This document shows positions 8,799 to 17,279 of a stretch of 64,000 nt of DNA, piece by piece. The notes beneath the pieces are model-generated. The model saw only the letters and a program-made list of their open reading frames with translations. It did not search any database and had not been told where the DNA came from. The position numbers and the translations under genes are program-made. Location: positions 1-64,000 of the forward strand of contig JBILGC010000003.1 in NCBI GenBank assembly GCA_044351265.1. Direction: 5' to 3'. The DNA is from JAJTFA01 sp044351265 (lineage in GTDB: Bacteria; Bacteroidota; Bacteroidia; UKL13-3). Position 1 is the first letter of the stretch. Each line of letters begins with the position of its first letter.

Positions 8799-9545
8799 CT
8801 AGAGTGTATTATTAAGCAAGGGTAATTCGCAAAGTTTTTGGTATCGCTGACTGCTAACTGCTGTGCGAAAGACTTCTATATGACGCGGACCATGTGTATC
8901 TGAACCAACCATATGAACCATTTTATTGGATATAAGCCATTCGGCTGTTTTCTGAACTTCTTTAGAATAATAACCCAAAATGGAAAATAAATTCAACTGA
9001 AAAAATATTCCGGCCTGATTAAGTTCTTCGAATTTTGATTTACGCTGGGCCATATAACCATAACGCTCAGGGTGAGCCAAAACCGGCTTGTAACCATTTA
9101 CCTGTAAATCAAATAACACTTGTTTAAGGTTAGCAGGCTCTTCTGTAAAAGGCAACTCTATCAGTACATACTTATCGCCAAAGCAAAGTAGGTCATTATT
9201 TTTAATTTTTACTTCTAAGGCATCATCAACCATATATTCGGCCGCTGCATATAATTCGATGGGAATATTTTTTTCATTCAATTTTAATTGCAGTTGATTT
9301 GATAGTTCAGGAATATTGTGAAAACCATTCTTATAAAAATCACCCATGATGTGCGGAGTAGTAATTACTTTTCTGTAGCCCATCTGGGCCATAGCTTCAA
9401 GCACCATTAGACTTTCGTCAAATGTAATAACACCATCATCGATTGCAGGGAGCAAATGTGAGTGAAACTCCGTTGTGATAGGATTTTTAAAATTGCGGTC
9501 GGCAAGTTTAGGAGTATTTTTAAAAAGGCTGCTAAAGAATCCCAT
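8799..9545 (-). CDS. CpsB/YwqE-type PHP-fold tyrosine phosphatase
   Basis: A 248-residue metal-dependent protein tyrosine phosphatase of the PHP fold, the class that dephosphorylates tyrosine kinases controlling capsule or exopolysaccharide chain length. Metal-binding motifs are seen in order: FHSHLLPAIDDG near residue 30, TTPHIMGDFY near 60, AHPERYGY near 155 and GSDTHGPRH near 215. It is the last gene of a six-gene minus-strand cluster, 5 nt after the sugar-phosphate isomerase gene, which fits regulation of polysaccharide synthesis. No partner tyrosine kinase lies within the window. Confidence 0.88.
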   Translation of the reverse strand: MGFFSSLFKNTPKLADRNFKNPITTEFHSHLLPAIDDGVITFDESLMVLEAMAQMGYRKVITTPHIMGDFYKNGFHNIPELSNQLQLKLNEKNIPIELYAAAEYMVDDALEVKIKNNDLLCFGDKYVLIELPFTEEPANLKQVLFDLQVNGYKPVLAHPERYGYMAQRKSKFEELNQAGIFFQLNLFSILGYYSKEVQKTAEWLISNKMVHMVGSDTHGPRHIEVFRTAVSSQRYQKLCELPLLNNTL

Positions 9546-9550
9546 GCCTA

Positions 9551-10531
9551 CTAAGCGTTCTCTAGAAATTCTTTTAAGGATGCAATATTGGGAACGTTAA
9601 GAGAATCAACCTTGCGGTAATCTGCAATATACAAGGATAACCAGTCGAGGCGATGAATAAGTTTATACATACTGCTAAACGAAAAATCTGAAAGCTCCAT
9701 ATGTATAACCTTATTATACTCTACTGCAAGCAAGCTGTTTAAGAATTCAAATCTGGAGGTAACACGTTCACTCTGCAACGAGTCAAGCATAATAAAAACT
9801 GTATCAAGCTGCCCGTAGTAAGACTCAATTACATTGTGATTCATTTCAGGTAATGTATGCTGAAAACACTCATGCTTTGCATTTTCCTGCACCTGTTGCG
9901 CAAAACGAATACCTATGGGCTCAAGCAAACCATCTGTTAAAACTACCAGCTTGCTCTTTACCTTTGGTTTAATTACTTCAAACAATTCCGTGGCCTCATC
10001 TTCGTAAGGTTTGGTATCTTCAAAGAATGAAGCCATGTTTTCTAATCCGGTTTGAGCTGACTTTCCGGTTAGCTCATTAAATATCTGAATAAGATAGGTT
10101 AATGAAAAACCAAGTGCCATGCGTGGTTGGAAGCCCGGCTCGAGATGATAACTGTGCAACTGATGTTTTGTAGCTAATTCTCCAAGTTTACCGCCTGAAG
10201 TGAGTATAAGTATTTTACTGCCCCGCTTTACAGTTTCTTCAAACATCTGTAGTGTTTCCTCTGTATTACCGGAATATGAACCGAGTATAACCAATGACTT
10301 TTCATTTACATAAGCAGGCAAACTGTAGTCTGCAATGCACTCTACCGGAACCGGACAAGAGCTGGTAAACAATGACTTTACAATGCGGCCACCTATACCA
10401 GAACCGCCAAGTCCGCCAATAACTATATTGTGGTATGAAGACGCTGACAAGCCATGCGATTTATAATTGCTCAATGCAAATGAAATCTGATAATTGAATT
10501 TTCTTAACGCTTCGTGTTGTGCATTACTCAT
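9551..10531 (-). CDS. Bifunctional phosphoglucose/phosphomannose isomerase
   Basis: A 326-residue cytosolic isomerase of the SIS-domain PGI/PMI family, which interconverts fructose-6-phosphate with glucose-6-phosphate and mannose-6-phosphate. The first SIS domain has GGLGGSGIGGRIVKSL (about 36-51) and the sugar-phosphate loop SYSGNTEETLQMF. The C-terminal part carries LPEMNHNVIE, matching the conserved PE.NHN segment. It would supply hexose phosphates for the nucleotide-sugar genes just upstream (gap 13 nt to rfbA). The assignment to the bifunctional family rests on these motifs and the length. Confidence 0.87.
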   Translation of the reverse strand: MSNAQHEALRKFNYQISFALSNYKSHGLSASSYHNIVIGGLGGSGIGGRIVKSLFTSSCPVPVECIADYSLPAYVNEKSLVILGSYSGNTEETLQMFEETVKRGSKILILTSGGKLGELATKHQLHSYHLEPGFQPRMALGFSLTYLIQIFNELTGKSAQTGLENMASFFEDTKPYEDEATELFEVIKPKVKSKLVVLTDGLLEPIGIRFAQQVQENAKHECFQHTLPEMNHNVIESYYGQLDTVFIMLDSLQSERVTSRFEFLNSLLAVEYNKVIHMELSDFSFSSMYKLIHRLDWLSLYIADYRKVDSLNVPNIASLKEFLENA

Positions 10532-10544
10532 ATTATTCTAATGT

Positions 10545-11405
10545 TTACTTTATAAGATTTAATAAATATTGTCCATAGCCACTTTTTAGCAGTTTAGTTG
10601 CTTCTTCTTTTAATTTCTCCTTGGTTATCCAACCGTTTTTATAAGCTATCTCTTCAATACAACCAATTTTAAGCCCCTGCCTTTCTTCAATTACCTGCAC
10701 GAACTGACCGGCCTGCATCAGTGATGCAAAAGTTCCTGTATCAAGCCAAGCGGTGCCGCGCTGCAAAACGCCTACCTTTAATTTGCCTTGCTCCAGATAC
10801 ACTTTGTTTACATCTGTAATTTCCAACTCACCTCGTGGAGAAGGCTTGATATTTTTTGCAATATCAATAGCCGAATTATCATAAAAGTATAAGCCTGGAA
10901 CTGCATAATTGGATTTTGGCTGTGCAGGCTTTTCTTCAATACTGATTGCATTCATCTGCCCGTCAAACTCAACCACACCATAGCGTTCAGGATCGCTAAC
11001 ATGGTAGGCAAATACCACACCACCATCCGGATTATTATTGTCCTTTAGCAATTTGCTTAATCCTGAACTAAAGAAAATATTATCACCTAAAATCAATGCT
11101 ACTTTGTCTTTACCAACAAATTTTTCGCCTATAATAAATGCCTGCGCCAAGCCATCGGGACTAGGCTGTTCTGCAAACTCAAAGCGACAACCTACCTGTG
11201 AGCCATCTCCCAACAACTTTTTAAACCCTGGCAAATCATGCGGTGTAGAAATAATCAATATCTCATTTATACCTGCCAGCATCAGAGTGCTCAGCGGATA
11301 ATAAATCATGGGTTTGTCATAAACAGGCATGAGTTGTTTGCTTACAGCAAGTGTAAGCGGATGCAAACGGGTTCCGCTTCCTCCGGCTAAAATTATTCCT
11401 TTCAT
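10545..11405 (-). CDS. rfbA: Glucose-1-phosphate thymidylyltransferase
   Basis: A 286-residue nucleotidyltransferase making dTDP-glucose from glucose-1-phosphate and dTTP, the first step of the dTDP-L-rhamnose and related sugar pathways. The N-terminal signature GGSGTRLHPLTLAVSKQL (8-25) with PVYDKPMIYYPL is complete, as are LGDNIFF, EEKPAQPKSNYAV and LDTGTFASL. Length is normal for the short RmlA class. It is 3 nt downstream of rfbB. No rfbC or rfbD is present nearby, so the final dTDP-sugar is unknown or those genes lie elsewhere. Confidence 0.95.
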   Translation of the reverse strand: MKGIILAGGSGTRLHPLTLAVSKQLMPVYDKPMIYYPLSTLMLAGINEILIISTPHDLPGFKKLLGDGSQVGCRFEFAEQPSPDGLAQAFIIGEKFVGKDKVALILGDNIFFSSGLSKLLKDNNNPDGGVVFAYHVSDPERYGVVEFDGQMNAISIEEKPAQPKSNYAVPGLYFYDNSAIDIAKNIKPSPRGELEITDVNKVYLEQGKLKVGVLQRGTAWLDTGTFASLMQAGQFVQVIEERQGLKIGCIEEIAYKNGWITKEKLKEEATKLLKSGYGQYLLNLIK

Positions 11406-11408
11406 ATT

Positions 11409-12470
11409 TTATCGTTTCGCGTACATGTTTTCATAATACTTCTGATAATCGCCACTGGTGACTTCATCCATCCATTGCTGGTTGGCTAGGTACCAATCGA
11501 TTGTTTTTGCAATACCTTCTTCAAACTGAAGTGATGGTTGCCAGCCAAGTTCTTTCATGATTTTATTTGAATCGATGGCGTAGCGCAAATCGTGTCCGGC
11601 ACGATCTGTTACATAGGTAATCAGTTTTTCTGATTCACCAGCAGGTCTTCCCAATTTCTCATCCATGGTTTTACAAATCACTTTCACCAAATCAAGATTC
11701 TTCCATTCGTTGAAACCACCGATATTATATGTTTCTCCGGTTTTGCCTTTATGAAACACATCATCTATTGCACGGGCATGGTCTATTACATAAAGCCAAT
11801 CGCGCACATTCTCTCCTTTACCATAAACAGGTAGTGGTTTATTATGGCGAATATTATTAATGAATAGCGGAATGAGTTTTTCAGGAAATTGATTAGGCCC
11901 ATAATTGTTTGAACAGTTACTGAGCACAACCGGAATTTTATAGGTGTTATAATAAGCACGCACGAAATGATCGGAACTTGCCTTTGAAGCTGAGTAGGGT
12001 GATTGCGGATCGTAAGGGGTGGTTTCAAGAAAAAATCCACCATCGTGCAAACTTCCGTAAACCTCATCCGTACTCACATGATAAAATAGTTTTCCATCAT
12101 ATGCGCCATTCCATAAATTTTTAAACGCATTTAGCAAATTTACCGTACCCACCACATTGGTCATTACAAAATCCATTGGATTGGTAATACTGCGATCTAC
12201 ATGGCTTTCGGCAGCCAGGTGAATCACGGCATCAAATCGGTGCGTTTCAAACAAGGAATTGATTTGAGCAGCATCTACAATATCTGCTTTGATAAAGGTG
12301 TAGTTGGGTTTGTTTGCTACATCAGCAATATTGGCTAAGTTGCCGGCATAGGTTAATTTATCCAGATTAAAAATCTTATAATCGGGATACTTATTTACAA
12401 ACAGACGCACCACGTGTGAGCCTATAAATCCTGCTCCACCGGTGATTAAAATGCTTTTTTTTGTTGTCAT
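11409..12470 (-). CDS. rfbB: dTDP-glucose 4,6-dehydratase
   Basis: A 353-residue NAD-dependent short-chain dehydrogenase/reductase-type enzyme that converts dTDP-glucose to dTDP-4-keto-6-deoxyglucose. Evidence: Rossmann motif GGAGFIGSHVV (11-21), HLAAESHVDRSI, the catalytic segment STDEVYGSL, the active-site YSASKASSDH (Tyr-x-x-x-Lys) and the NIGG / DRAGHDLRYAID region near the C-terminus, all typical of RmlB. It sits between galE and rfbA in one transcription unit, with gaps of 13 and 3 nt. Confidence 0.95.
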   Translation of the reverse strand: MTTKKSILITGGAGFIGSHVVRLFVNKYPDYKIFNLDKLTYAGNLANIADVANKPNYTFIKADIVDAAQINSLFETHRFDAVIHLAAESHVDRSITNPMDFVMTNVVGTVNLLNAFKNLWNGAYDGKLFYHVSTDEVYGSLHDGGFFLETTPYDPQSPYSASKASSDHFVRAYYNTYKIPVVLSNCSNNYGPNQFPEKLIPLFINNIRHNKPLPVYGKGENVRDWLYVIDHARAIDDVFHKGKTGETYNIGGFNEWKNLDLVKVICKTMDEKLGRPAGESEKLITYVTDRAGHDLRYAIDSNKIMKELGWQPSLQFEEGIAKTIDWYLANQQWMDEVTSGDYQKYYENMYAKR

Positions 12471-12483
12471 CTTACAAATAAAC

Positions 12484-13512
12484 TTAGGCGTGTATATTTA
12501 AATTTTTTAATTGCTGTTCCCATTGCCAAGCAGTTTGCATGCAGTTATCTAAATTGCGCAATGCATTCCATCCCAATTCTCGTTTTGCCTTATCACACAC
12601 TGCATAAATCTGTACCACATCGCCTGCCCTGCGTGCACCTATTTCATAATGTAGTTTTGTACCGCTTACTTTTTCAAATGAGCGTATTACCTCGATCACC
12701 GAATTTCCCTTTCCTGTGCCGATATTAAATACGAAATAACCGCTTGATGCTGTTTGCTTTTTTAGATATGAAATAGCCGCTACATGCGCTTTGGCCAAAT
12801 CCACTACATGTATATAATCTCTGATGCAGGTGCCATCAGGTGTAGGATAATCATCGCCAAATACAGTAAGCTTTTGTCTTTTACCAATAGCAGTTTGCGT
12901 TATAAATGGCACCAGGTTATTGGGAACACCAACAGGTAATTCTCCCAGCAGCGCACTGTCATGTGCTCCTACAGGATTAAAATAACGCAATGAAACCACA
13001 CGTAGGTTAGCGGTTGCTGTTTGATCCTGCAACATCTCCTCACATATTTTCTTGGTATTGCCATAAGGTGAGTTGGCTTTTACTACCTGTGCAGATTCAT
13101 CTACCAGAGGATTGGCTACATCTCCGTAAACTGTGCATGAAGATGAGAAAACCATTTCATGAACGTGGTGAGCCTGCATCACTTCAAGAAGGTTAGCTGT
13201 GCCACCAATATTGTTCTGATAATATTTAAGCGGCTGTGCCACACTTTCACCCACTGCTTTATAGGCTGCAAAATGTATAACGGCAGCAATATCGGAGTAT
13301 GACTTAAATACATCGTACAAAGCAGCTTTATCTCTAAGGTCAGCACGTTCCACATGCGGACGCACACCGGTTATCTTTTCAATATGATCAACAATAAATG
13401 GCTGAGAGTTTTCAAAATTATCTATTATCAACACCTCGTAACCCGACTGCTGTAACTCAACCACTGTATGTGATCCGATATAACCTGTTCCGCCTGTTAC
13501 CAATATCTTCAT
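12484..13512 (-). CDS. galE: UDP-glucose 4-epimerase
   Basis: A 342-residue short-chain dehydrogenase/reductase-type epimerase interconverting UDP-glucose and UDP-galactose with tightly bound NAD. It has the Rossmann motif GGTGYIGSH (7-15), HFAAYKAVGES, SSSCTVYGD, the catalytic SPYGNTKKICEE (Tyr-x-x-x-Lys), RYFNPVGAH and the GalE-typical DGTCIRDYIHVVDLA. It is part of the minus-strand sugar-nucleotide cluster, following purM by 15 nt. The sequence is close to canonical GalE, though activity on N-acetylated UDP-sugars cannot be excluded. Confidence 0.95.
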   Translation of the reverse strand: MKILVTGGTGYIGSHTVVELQQSGYEVLIIDNFENSQPFIVDHIEKITGVRPHVERADLRDKAALYDVFKSYSDIAAVIHFAAYKAVGESVAQPLKYYQNNIGGTANLLEVMQAHHVHEMVFSSSCTVYGDVANPLVDESAQVVKANSPYGNTKKICEEMLQDQTATANLRVVSLRYFNPVGAHDSALLGELPVGVPNNLVPFITQTAIGKRQKLTVFGDDYPTPDGTCIRDYIHVVDLAKAHVAAISYLKKQTASSGYFVFNIGTGKGNSVIEVIRSFEKVSGTKLHYEIGARRAGDVVQIYAVCDKAKRELGWNALRNLDNCMQTAWQWEQQLKNLNIHA

Positions 13513-13527
13513 TGCACGTAAAAAGAG

Positions 13528-14694
13528 TTAATGCTTATAAGTGAATTCATTTGATGGTGTAAGAATATGAACACTTCCTTCACCGGACTCTACCCTGCCA
13601 ATTATTCTTGCCTCAATTTGAAATGCAGTTGCAATGGCAATTAACTCTATTGCCGTTTTTTCATCTGTATAAAATTCAAGCAAATTACCCATATTGAAGA
13701 CCTTGTACATTTCCTCCCAGGATGTTTGTGACTGTTGTTGTATCATTTGAAACAACGGAGGCGTTTCAAATAAATTATCCTTAATGATATTTAATCCCGA
13801 GGTAAAATGCAGCACTTTGGTTTGGCCTCCACCGGTATTGTGAATCATGCCATCAATTTGCGAGGCGTGTTGCTCGAGAATTTGTTTGATAAGCGGAGAG
13901 AAAGTCCTTGTAGGCGATAAAATCATCTTACCAACATTCAATGGATGTCCGGGTAAATGGTCGGTTAAATTTAGATTACCGGTATATACCAATTCATCAG
14001 GTAGCAAGGGGTCAAAAGATTCTGTATAGGTTTTATAATTTGCTGAAAGGGTATCATGTCTAGCCAAGGTTAAACCATTGCTGCCCATTCCTCCATTATA
14101 TTCATTTTCATAGCTAGCCTTACCAAAGGAGGCAAATCCAACAATAACGTTTCCTGGTTTAATGCGGCTGTTGTCAATTACCTTATTTCTTGGCATACGC
14201 GCAGTTACGGTTGAATCAACAATAATGGTTCGCACTAAATCGCCAACATCTGCTGTTTCACCTCCCGTGCTGTGCACCTGTATACCGTGTGACTGCAACA
14301 TGGCAATAAACTCTTCTGTGCCTTCAATAATTGCTGCAATTACTTCACCCGGTATTAGGTTTTTATTACGGCCAATGGTTGATGAGAGTGTAATATGTTG
14401 ATATGCGCCTGAACACAACAAGTCGTTGAGATTCATAACAATGGCATCCTGAGCAATACCTTTCCAAACACTCAGGTCGCCTGTTTCTCTCCAGTATAAA
14501 TAAGCCAGAGATGATTTGGTACCTGCTCCATCGGCATGCATAATATTGCAGTAATTCTCATCGCCTCCCAGATAATCAGGAACAATTTTGCAGAAAGCTT
14601 TAGGGAAAATACCCTTATCTACATTTCTAATGGCAGCATGCACATCCTCTTTTTTAGAAGATACGCCACGTTTCATGTATTTATCGGGTGCCAT
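13528..14694 (-). CDS. purM: AIR synthase (phosphoribosylformylglycinamidine cyclo-ligase)
   Basis: A 388-residue PurM-type enzyme that closes FGAM to aminoimidazole ribotide in purine biosynthesis using ATP. Marks seen: MKRGVSSKKEDVHAAI at the start, HADGAGTKSSLAYLY (about 53-67), AQDAIVMNLNDLLCSGA, STGGETADVGDLVRT, GFASFGKASYENEYNGGMGSNGLTLAR in two conserved blocks, HNTGGGQTKVL and VFNMGNLLEFY. It is of the longer Bacteroidota form rather than the roughly 345-residue E. coli form. It leads the polysaccharide cluster but probably has an unrelated metabolic role. Confidence 0.92.
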   Translation of the reverse strand: MAPDKYMKRGVSSKKEDVHAAIRNVDKGIFPKAFCKIVPDYLGGDENYCNIMHADGAGTKSSLAYLYWRETGDLSVWKGIAQDAIVMNLNDLLCSGAYQHITLSSTIGRNKNLIPGEVIAAIIEGTEEFIAMLQSHGIQVHSTGGETADVGDLVRTIIVDSTVTARMPRNKVIDNSRIKPGNVIVGFASFGKASYENEYNGGMGSNGLTLARHDTLSANYKTYTESFDPLLPDELVYTGNLNLTDHLPGHPLNVGKMILSPTRTFSPLIKQILEQHASQIDGMIHNTGGGQTKVLHFTSGLNIIKDNLFETPPLFQMIQQQSQTSWEEMYKVFNMGNLLEFYTDEKTAIELIAIATAFQIEARIIGRVESGEGSVHILTPSNEFTYKH

Positions 14695-14794
14695 GGAAGG
14701 ATTAGAATAATGCGTGCGAAGGTAGCTAATGCCGCTTGTTTATCCTAACCACAATAAATATTCAAGCCCCTGTATTTCAGCTATATTAAACTTC

Positions 14795-15625
14795 TTAAGA
14801 AGCAGCTGATTTGTTTACCCTAACCATTTCACCGGCAAACTCTTTATTTAAAAATGCTACCATTTTTTCACTGCTCATTCCCTCAAGCATCTTACCTTCT
14901 TTAGCTATTGCCATAGTGCCTTTTTCCTCTGAAACCACCAGAGCAATTGCATCGGTTTGCTCGGTAATACCTATAGCAGCTAAATGCCTCAGGCCATATT
15001 TGTTTTGGGCGTCAGGATTATCGCTTAATGGCAGTACCGCATTGGCTGCTTTAATTTTGCTGTTTGCAATAATAAGTGCACCATCATGGAGCGGACTCTT
15101 TTTATTAAAAATAGTGATGATTAGACGTTTGCTGATATTGGCATCAATCCATTCACCGCTGGCACCAATAAACTTCATTTCAGAAGTTTTAGGAAAAACA
15201 ATCAATGCACCTGTTTTGCTCTGGGAAAGGGTTTCGCAGGCATCAACAATATCTTCAAAATTGGTATTAAAGCTTTTTTCTATCTTCCAGTTCCAGGGCA
15301 AAAACCGCAGTATTGATTTATTCTCATTCCCGAAGGTACCCTTACCTATAAGCAATAGAAATTTTCTTATTTCCTGCTGAAAAACAATTAAAATAGCAAT
15401 AAATCCTACTTTGGTAAATTCTCCCAAAATTGTTTCCAGAAGCGGCATTTCAAACAAACGCACAATAACCCAAAACAAGTAAATGGTAACCAAGCCAATG
15501 AGCATGTTAAATGCTAAACTGCCTTTAAGTAAACGGTATAACTGATGGATAATACCGGCTACAAGCAGCACATCAATTATGTTTACAAGGGTAAACCTGA
15601 AGTCGTAAAACTTAAATAATTCCAT
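14795..15625 (-). CDS. cdaA: CdaA-type diadenylate cyclase
   Basis: A 276-residue membrane diadenylate cyclase that makes the second messenger c-di-AMP from two ATP. Three hydrophobic segments fill about residues 10-85, then a DisA_N catalytic domain (about 115-265) with the DGA motif (SPLHDGALIIANSKIKAANA). The second motif, usually RHR, reads RHL here (YGLRHLAAIGITE). The order DGA, then RHx, then VVSEEKGTMAIA fits CdaA. The gene overlaps the end of folP by 14 bp, an arrangement common in Bacteroidota. No CdaR-like regulator or c-di-AMP phosphodiesterase was seen in the window. Confidence 0.92.
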   Translation of the reverse strand: MELFKFYDFRFTLVNIIDVLLVAGIIHQLYRLLKGSLAFNMLIGLVTIYLFWVIVRLFEMPLLETILGEFTKVGFIAILIVFQQEIRKFLLLIGKGTFGNENKSILRFLPWNWKIEKSFNTNFEDIVDACETLSQSKTGALIVFPKTSEMKFIGASGEWIDANISKRLIITIFNKKSPLHDGALIIANSKIKAANAVLPLSDNPDAQNKYGLRHLAAIGITEQTDAIALVVSEEKGTMAIAKEGKMLEGMSSEKMVAFLNKEFAGEMVRVNKSAAS

Positions 15626-16463
15626 TTAATGCGTTTACTATTGCTATGCATTCCATGGCCTCAGCCACATCGTGTACTCTTAAAATATCAGCTCCTTTGG
15701 ATAATGCCAGCGCATGCAAAGCTGTGGTACCATTAAGGGCATGTGCAGTATCAACCTTTAGCAATTTTTGAATCATGCTTTTGCGTGATACACCTACTAA
15801 TACCGGCAATTCAAATATACTCAAATCCTGGAGTGAGGCAAATAGCTTATAGTTGTGTTCCAGATTTTTACCAAAACCAAAGCCAGGGTCAATTACCACA
15901 TCTTTAATACCTGCTTGTTTGCAAAGTGCAACCCGCTGCTGCAAATAGGTAATTACCTCCAAAACCACGTTTTCGTAATGGGGTTGTATTTGCATGGTTT
16001 GAGGGTTTCCCTTTTTATGCATAATAATGTATGGCACCCCCAATGCTGCTATGGTTTCTATCATCAGTGCATCATCCTCACCGGCTGAAACATCATTAAC
16101 CATGCAGGCTCCGGCACGCACTGCATGGCTTGCCACTTGAGCCCTAAAGGTGTCTACACTGATTATAGCTAAAGGAAATGATTTACGTATACCTTCTATT
16201 ATGGGTATAACCCTATTTAGTTCTTCCTCTTCAGTTACCTCTGCCGCACCAGGTCTTGTAGAATAGCCGCCAATATCCAGTATACGTGCTCCTGCCTGAA
16301 GCATTGCACCGGCTTGCTCAACCGCTGCTGCTACTGCCTGATGCCTGCTACCTGGGAAGAATGAGTCGGGTGTAGCATTGATAATGCCCATTGCTATCGG
16401 CTTATCCAGCACCAACAATTGTGAAGAGCAGTTAAGCGTTATTTTTTTCTGAAATGTTTGCAT
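15612..16463 (-). CDS. folP: Dihydropteroate synthase
   Basis: A 283-residue TIM-barrel enzyme that joins p-aminobenzoate to dihydropterin pyrophosphate in folate synthesis, the sulfonamide target. Visible blocks: MGIINATPDSFFPGSRH (about 22-38), ARILDIGGYSTRPGA, ISVDTFRAQVA, MVNDVSAGEDD, IIMHKKGNPQTMQ, VVIDPGFGFGKNLEHNY and VGVSRKSMIQKLL, plus the closing VLRVHDV-like segment (ILRVHDVAEA). Its 3' end overlaps cdaA by 14 bp. The -33 part of a promoter for the divergent DUF1599 gene lies in its first codons. Confidence 0.95.
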   Translation of the reverse strand: MQTFQKKITLNCSSQLLVLDKPIAMGIINATPDSFFPGSRHQAVAAAVEQAGAMLQAGARILDIGGYSTRPGAAEVTEEEELNRVIPIIEGIRKSFPLAIISVDTFRAQVASHAVRAGACMVNDVSAGEDDALMIETIAALGVPYIIMHKKGNPQTMQIQPHYENVVLEVITYLQQRVALCKQAGIKDVVIDPGFGFGKNLEHNYKLFASLQDLSIFELPVLVGVSRKSMIQKLLKVDTAHALNGTTALHALALSKGADILRVHDVAEAMECIAIVNALNGII

Positions 16464-16486
16464 TTTAAAAGGCTCTGTTATTTTTG
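16457..16486 (+). promoter_or_regulatory. Bacteroidota-type promoter for the DUF1599 gene
   Basis: TTTG at 16457-16460, an 18-nt spacer, and TATTTTTG at 16479-16486 match TTTG-N19-TAnnTTTG. The upstream element lies inside the start of the divergent folP gene. The GTG start of the downstream gene is 56 nt after the -7 box. Confidence 0.5.
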
Positions 16487-16541
16487 TGCCTCATACCTGC
16501 ACCGAAGTAAACGTATAATCGGCTAATAAAAAAACTTAGGT

Positions 16542-17108
16542 GTGCAGCTAAATCTATTCAACCATAAAAAAGTGAGCAATAAAACTTCCATACAATACGA
16601 TGAGGCCATCCACAAATGCCGAAGTATCTTTTTAACAAAAAGCAAAGATTATGGCACTTCATGGCGAATTATGCGCGTTTCTTCGCTCATGGATCAGATA
16701 TTCATTAAGGCCCAGCGTATAAGAACCATTGAAGAGAATACGGTGAAGAAGGTGAATGAAGATGAACGCACTGAGTTTATAGGAATTGTAAATTATTGCA
16801 TCATTGCATTGATTCAGTTAGAACTTAAAGACTTGTCGGAAACCAATTTGCCATTAACACAATTAGAAACATTGTATAATAAGCAGGTAGTCGAAGTAAA
16901 GGCGCTAATGGAAGAAAAAAACCATGATTATGGCGAAGCCTGGAGAGATATGCGCGTAAGTACATTTACAGATATGATTTTAATGCGCTTGCTGCGCATT
17001 CGTCAAATTGAAGAAGCAAAAGGCCAAACCATTATGTCAGAAGGCATTGATGCCAACATAAGAGATATGATGAATTATGCAGTTTTTGCACTGATACATC
17101 TAGATTAA
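16542..17108 (+). CDS. DUF1599 protein with internally duplicated domain
   Basis: A 188-residue protein of the DUF1599 family, read from a GTG start (no ATG is available before the conserved part). It contains two similar halves: about residues 33-66 (KSKDYGTSWRIMR, then SLMDQIFIKAQRIRTIEE) and about 125-160 (KNHDYGEAWRDMR, then TFTDMILMRLLRIRQIEE). Each half ends with a hydrophobic helix (YCIIALIQLEL and YAVFALIHLD). DUF1599 has been proposed as a nucleotide-modification-associated domain in phage contexts, as I recall; here it is in a chromosomal setting between folate and shikimate genes. No catalytic role can be assigned from sequence alone. Confidence 0.85.
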   Translation: MQLNLFNHKKVSNKTSIQYDEAIHKCRSIFLTKSKDYGTSWRIMRVSSLMDQIFIKAQRIRTIEENTVKKVNEDERTEFIGIVNYCIIALIQLELKDLSETNLPLTQLETLYNKQVVEVKALMEEKNHDYGEAWRDMRVSTFTDMILMRLLRIRQIEEAKGQTIMSEGIDANIRDMMNYAVFALIHLD

Positions 17109-17279
17109 GTGGGAGTTATTGCGTTTAAAATATTGGCGTTAAATGTTGAGTAAAATTTACCAAAACCAAACACCCAATACCTAAAACCTAATTTTAAATT
17201 TTATGCAGATTATTTATAAAGCATAGAGAAATAATTAAGAGAAACGTGTCGTTTAAAAATTGTTTTAATAAAATTAACC

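Noticed and set aside
14811..15380. 189-residue frame on the plus strand opposite cdaA
   Set aside because: It is an antisense shadow of cdaA with no family resemblance and no promoter.
17109..17279. Possible small RNA or tRNA in the A/T-rich spacer before the BT_3928-type gene
   Set aside because: No cloverleaf, no terminator and only low-complexity A/C and A/T wording was seen.
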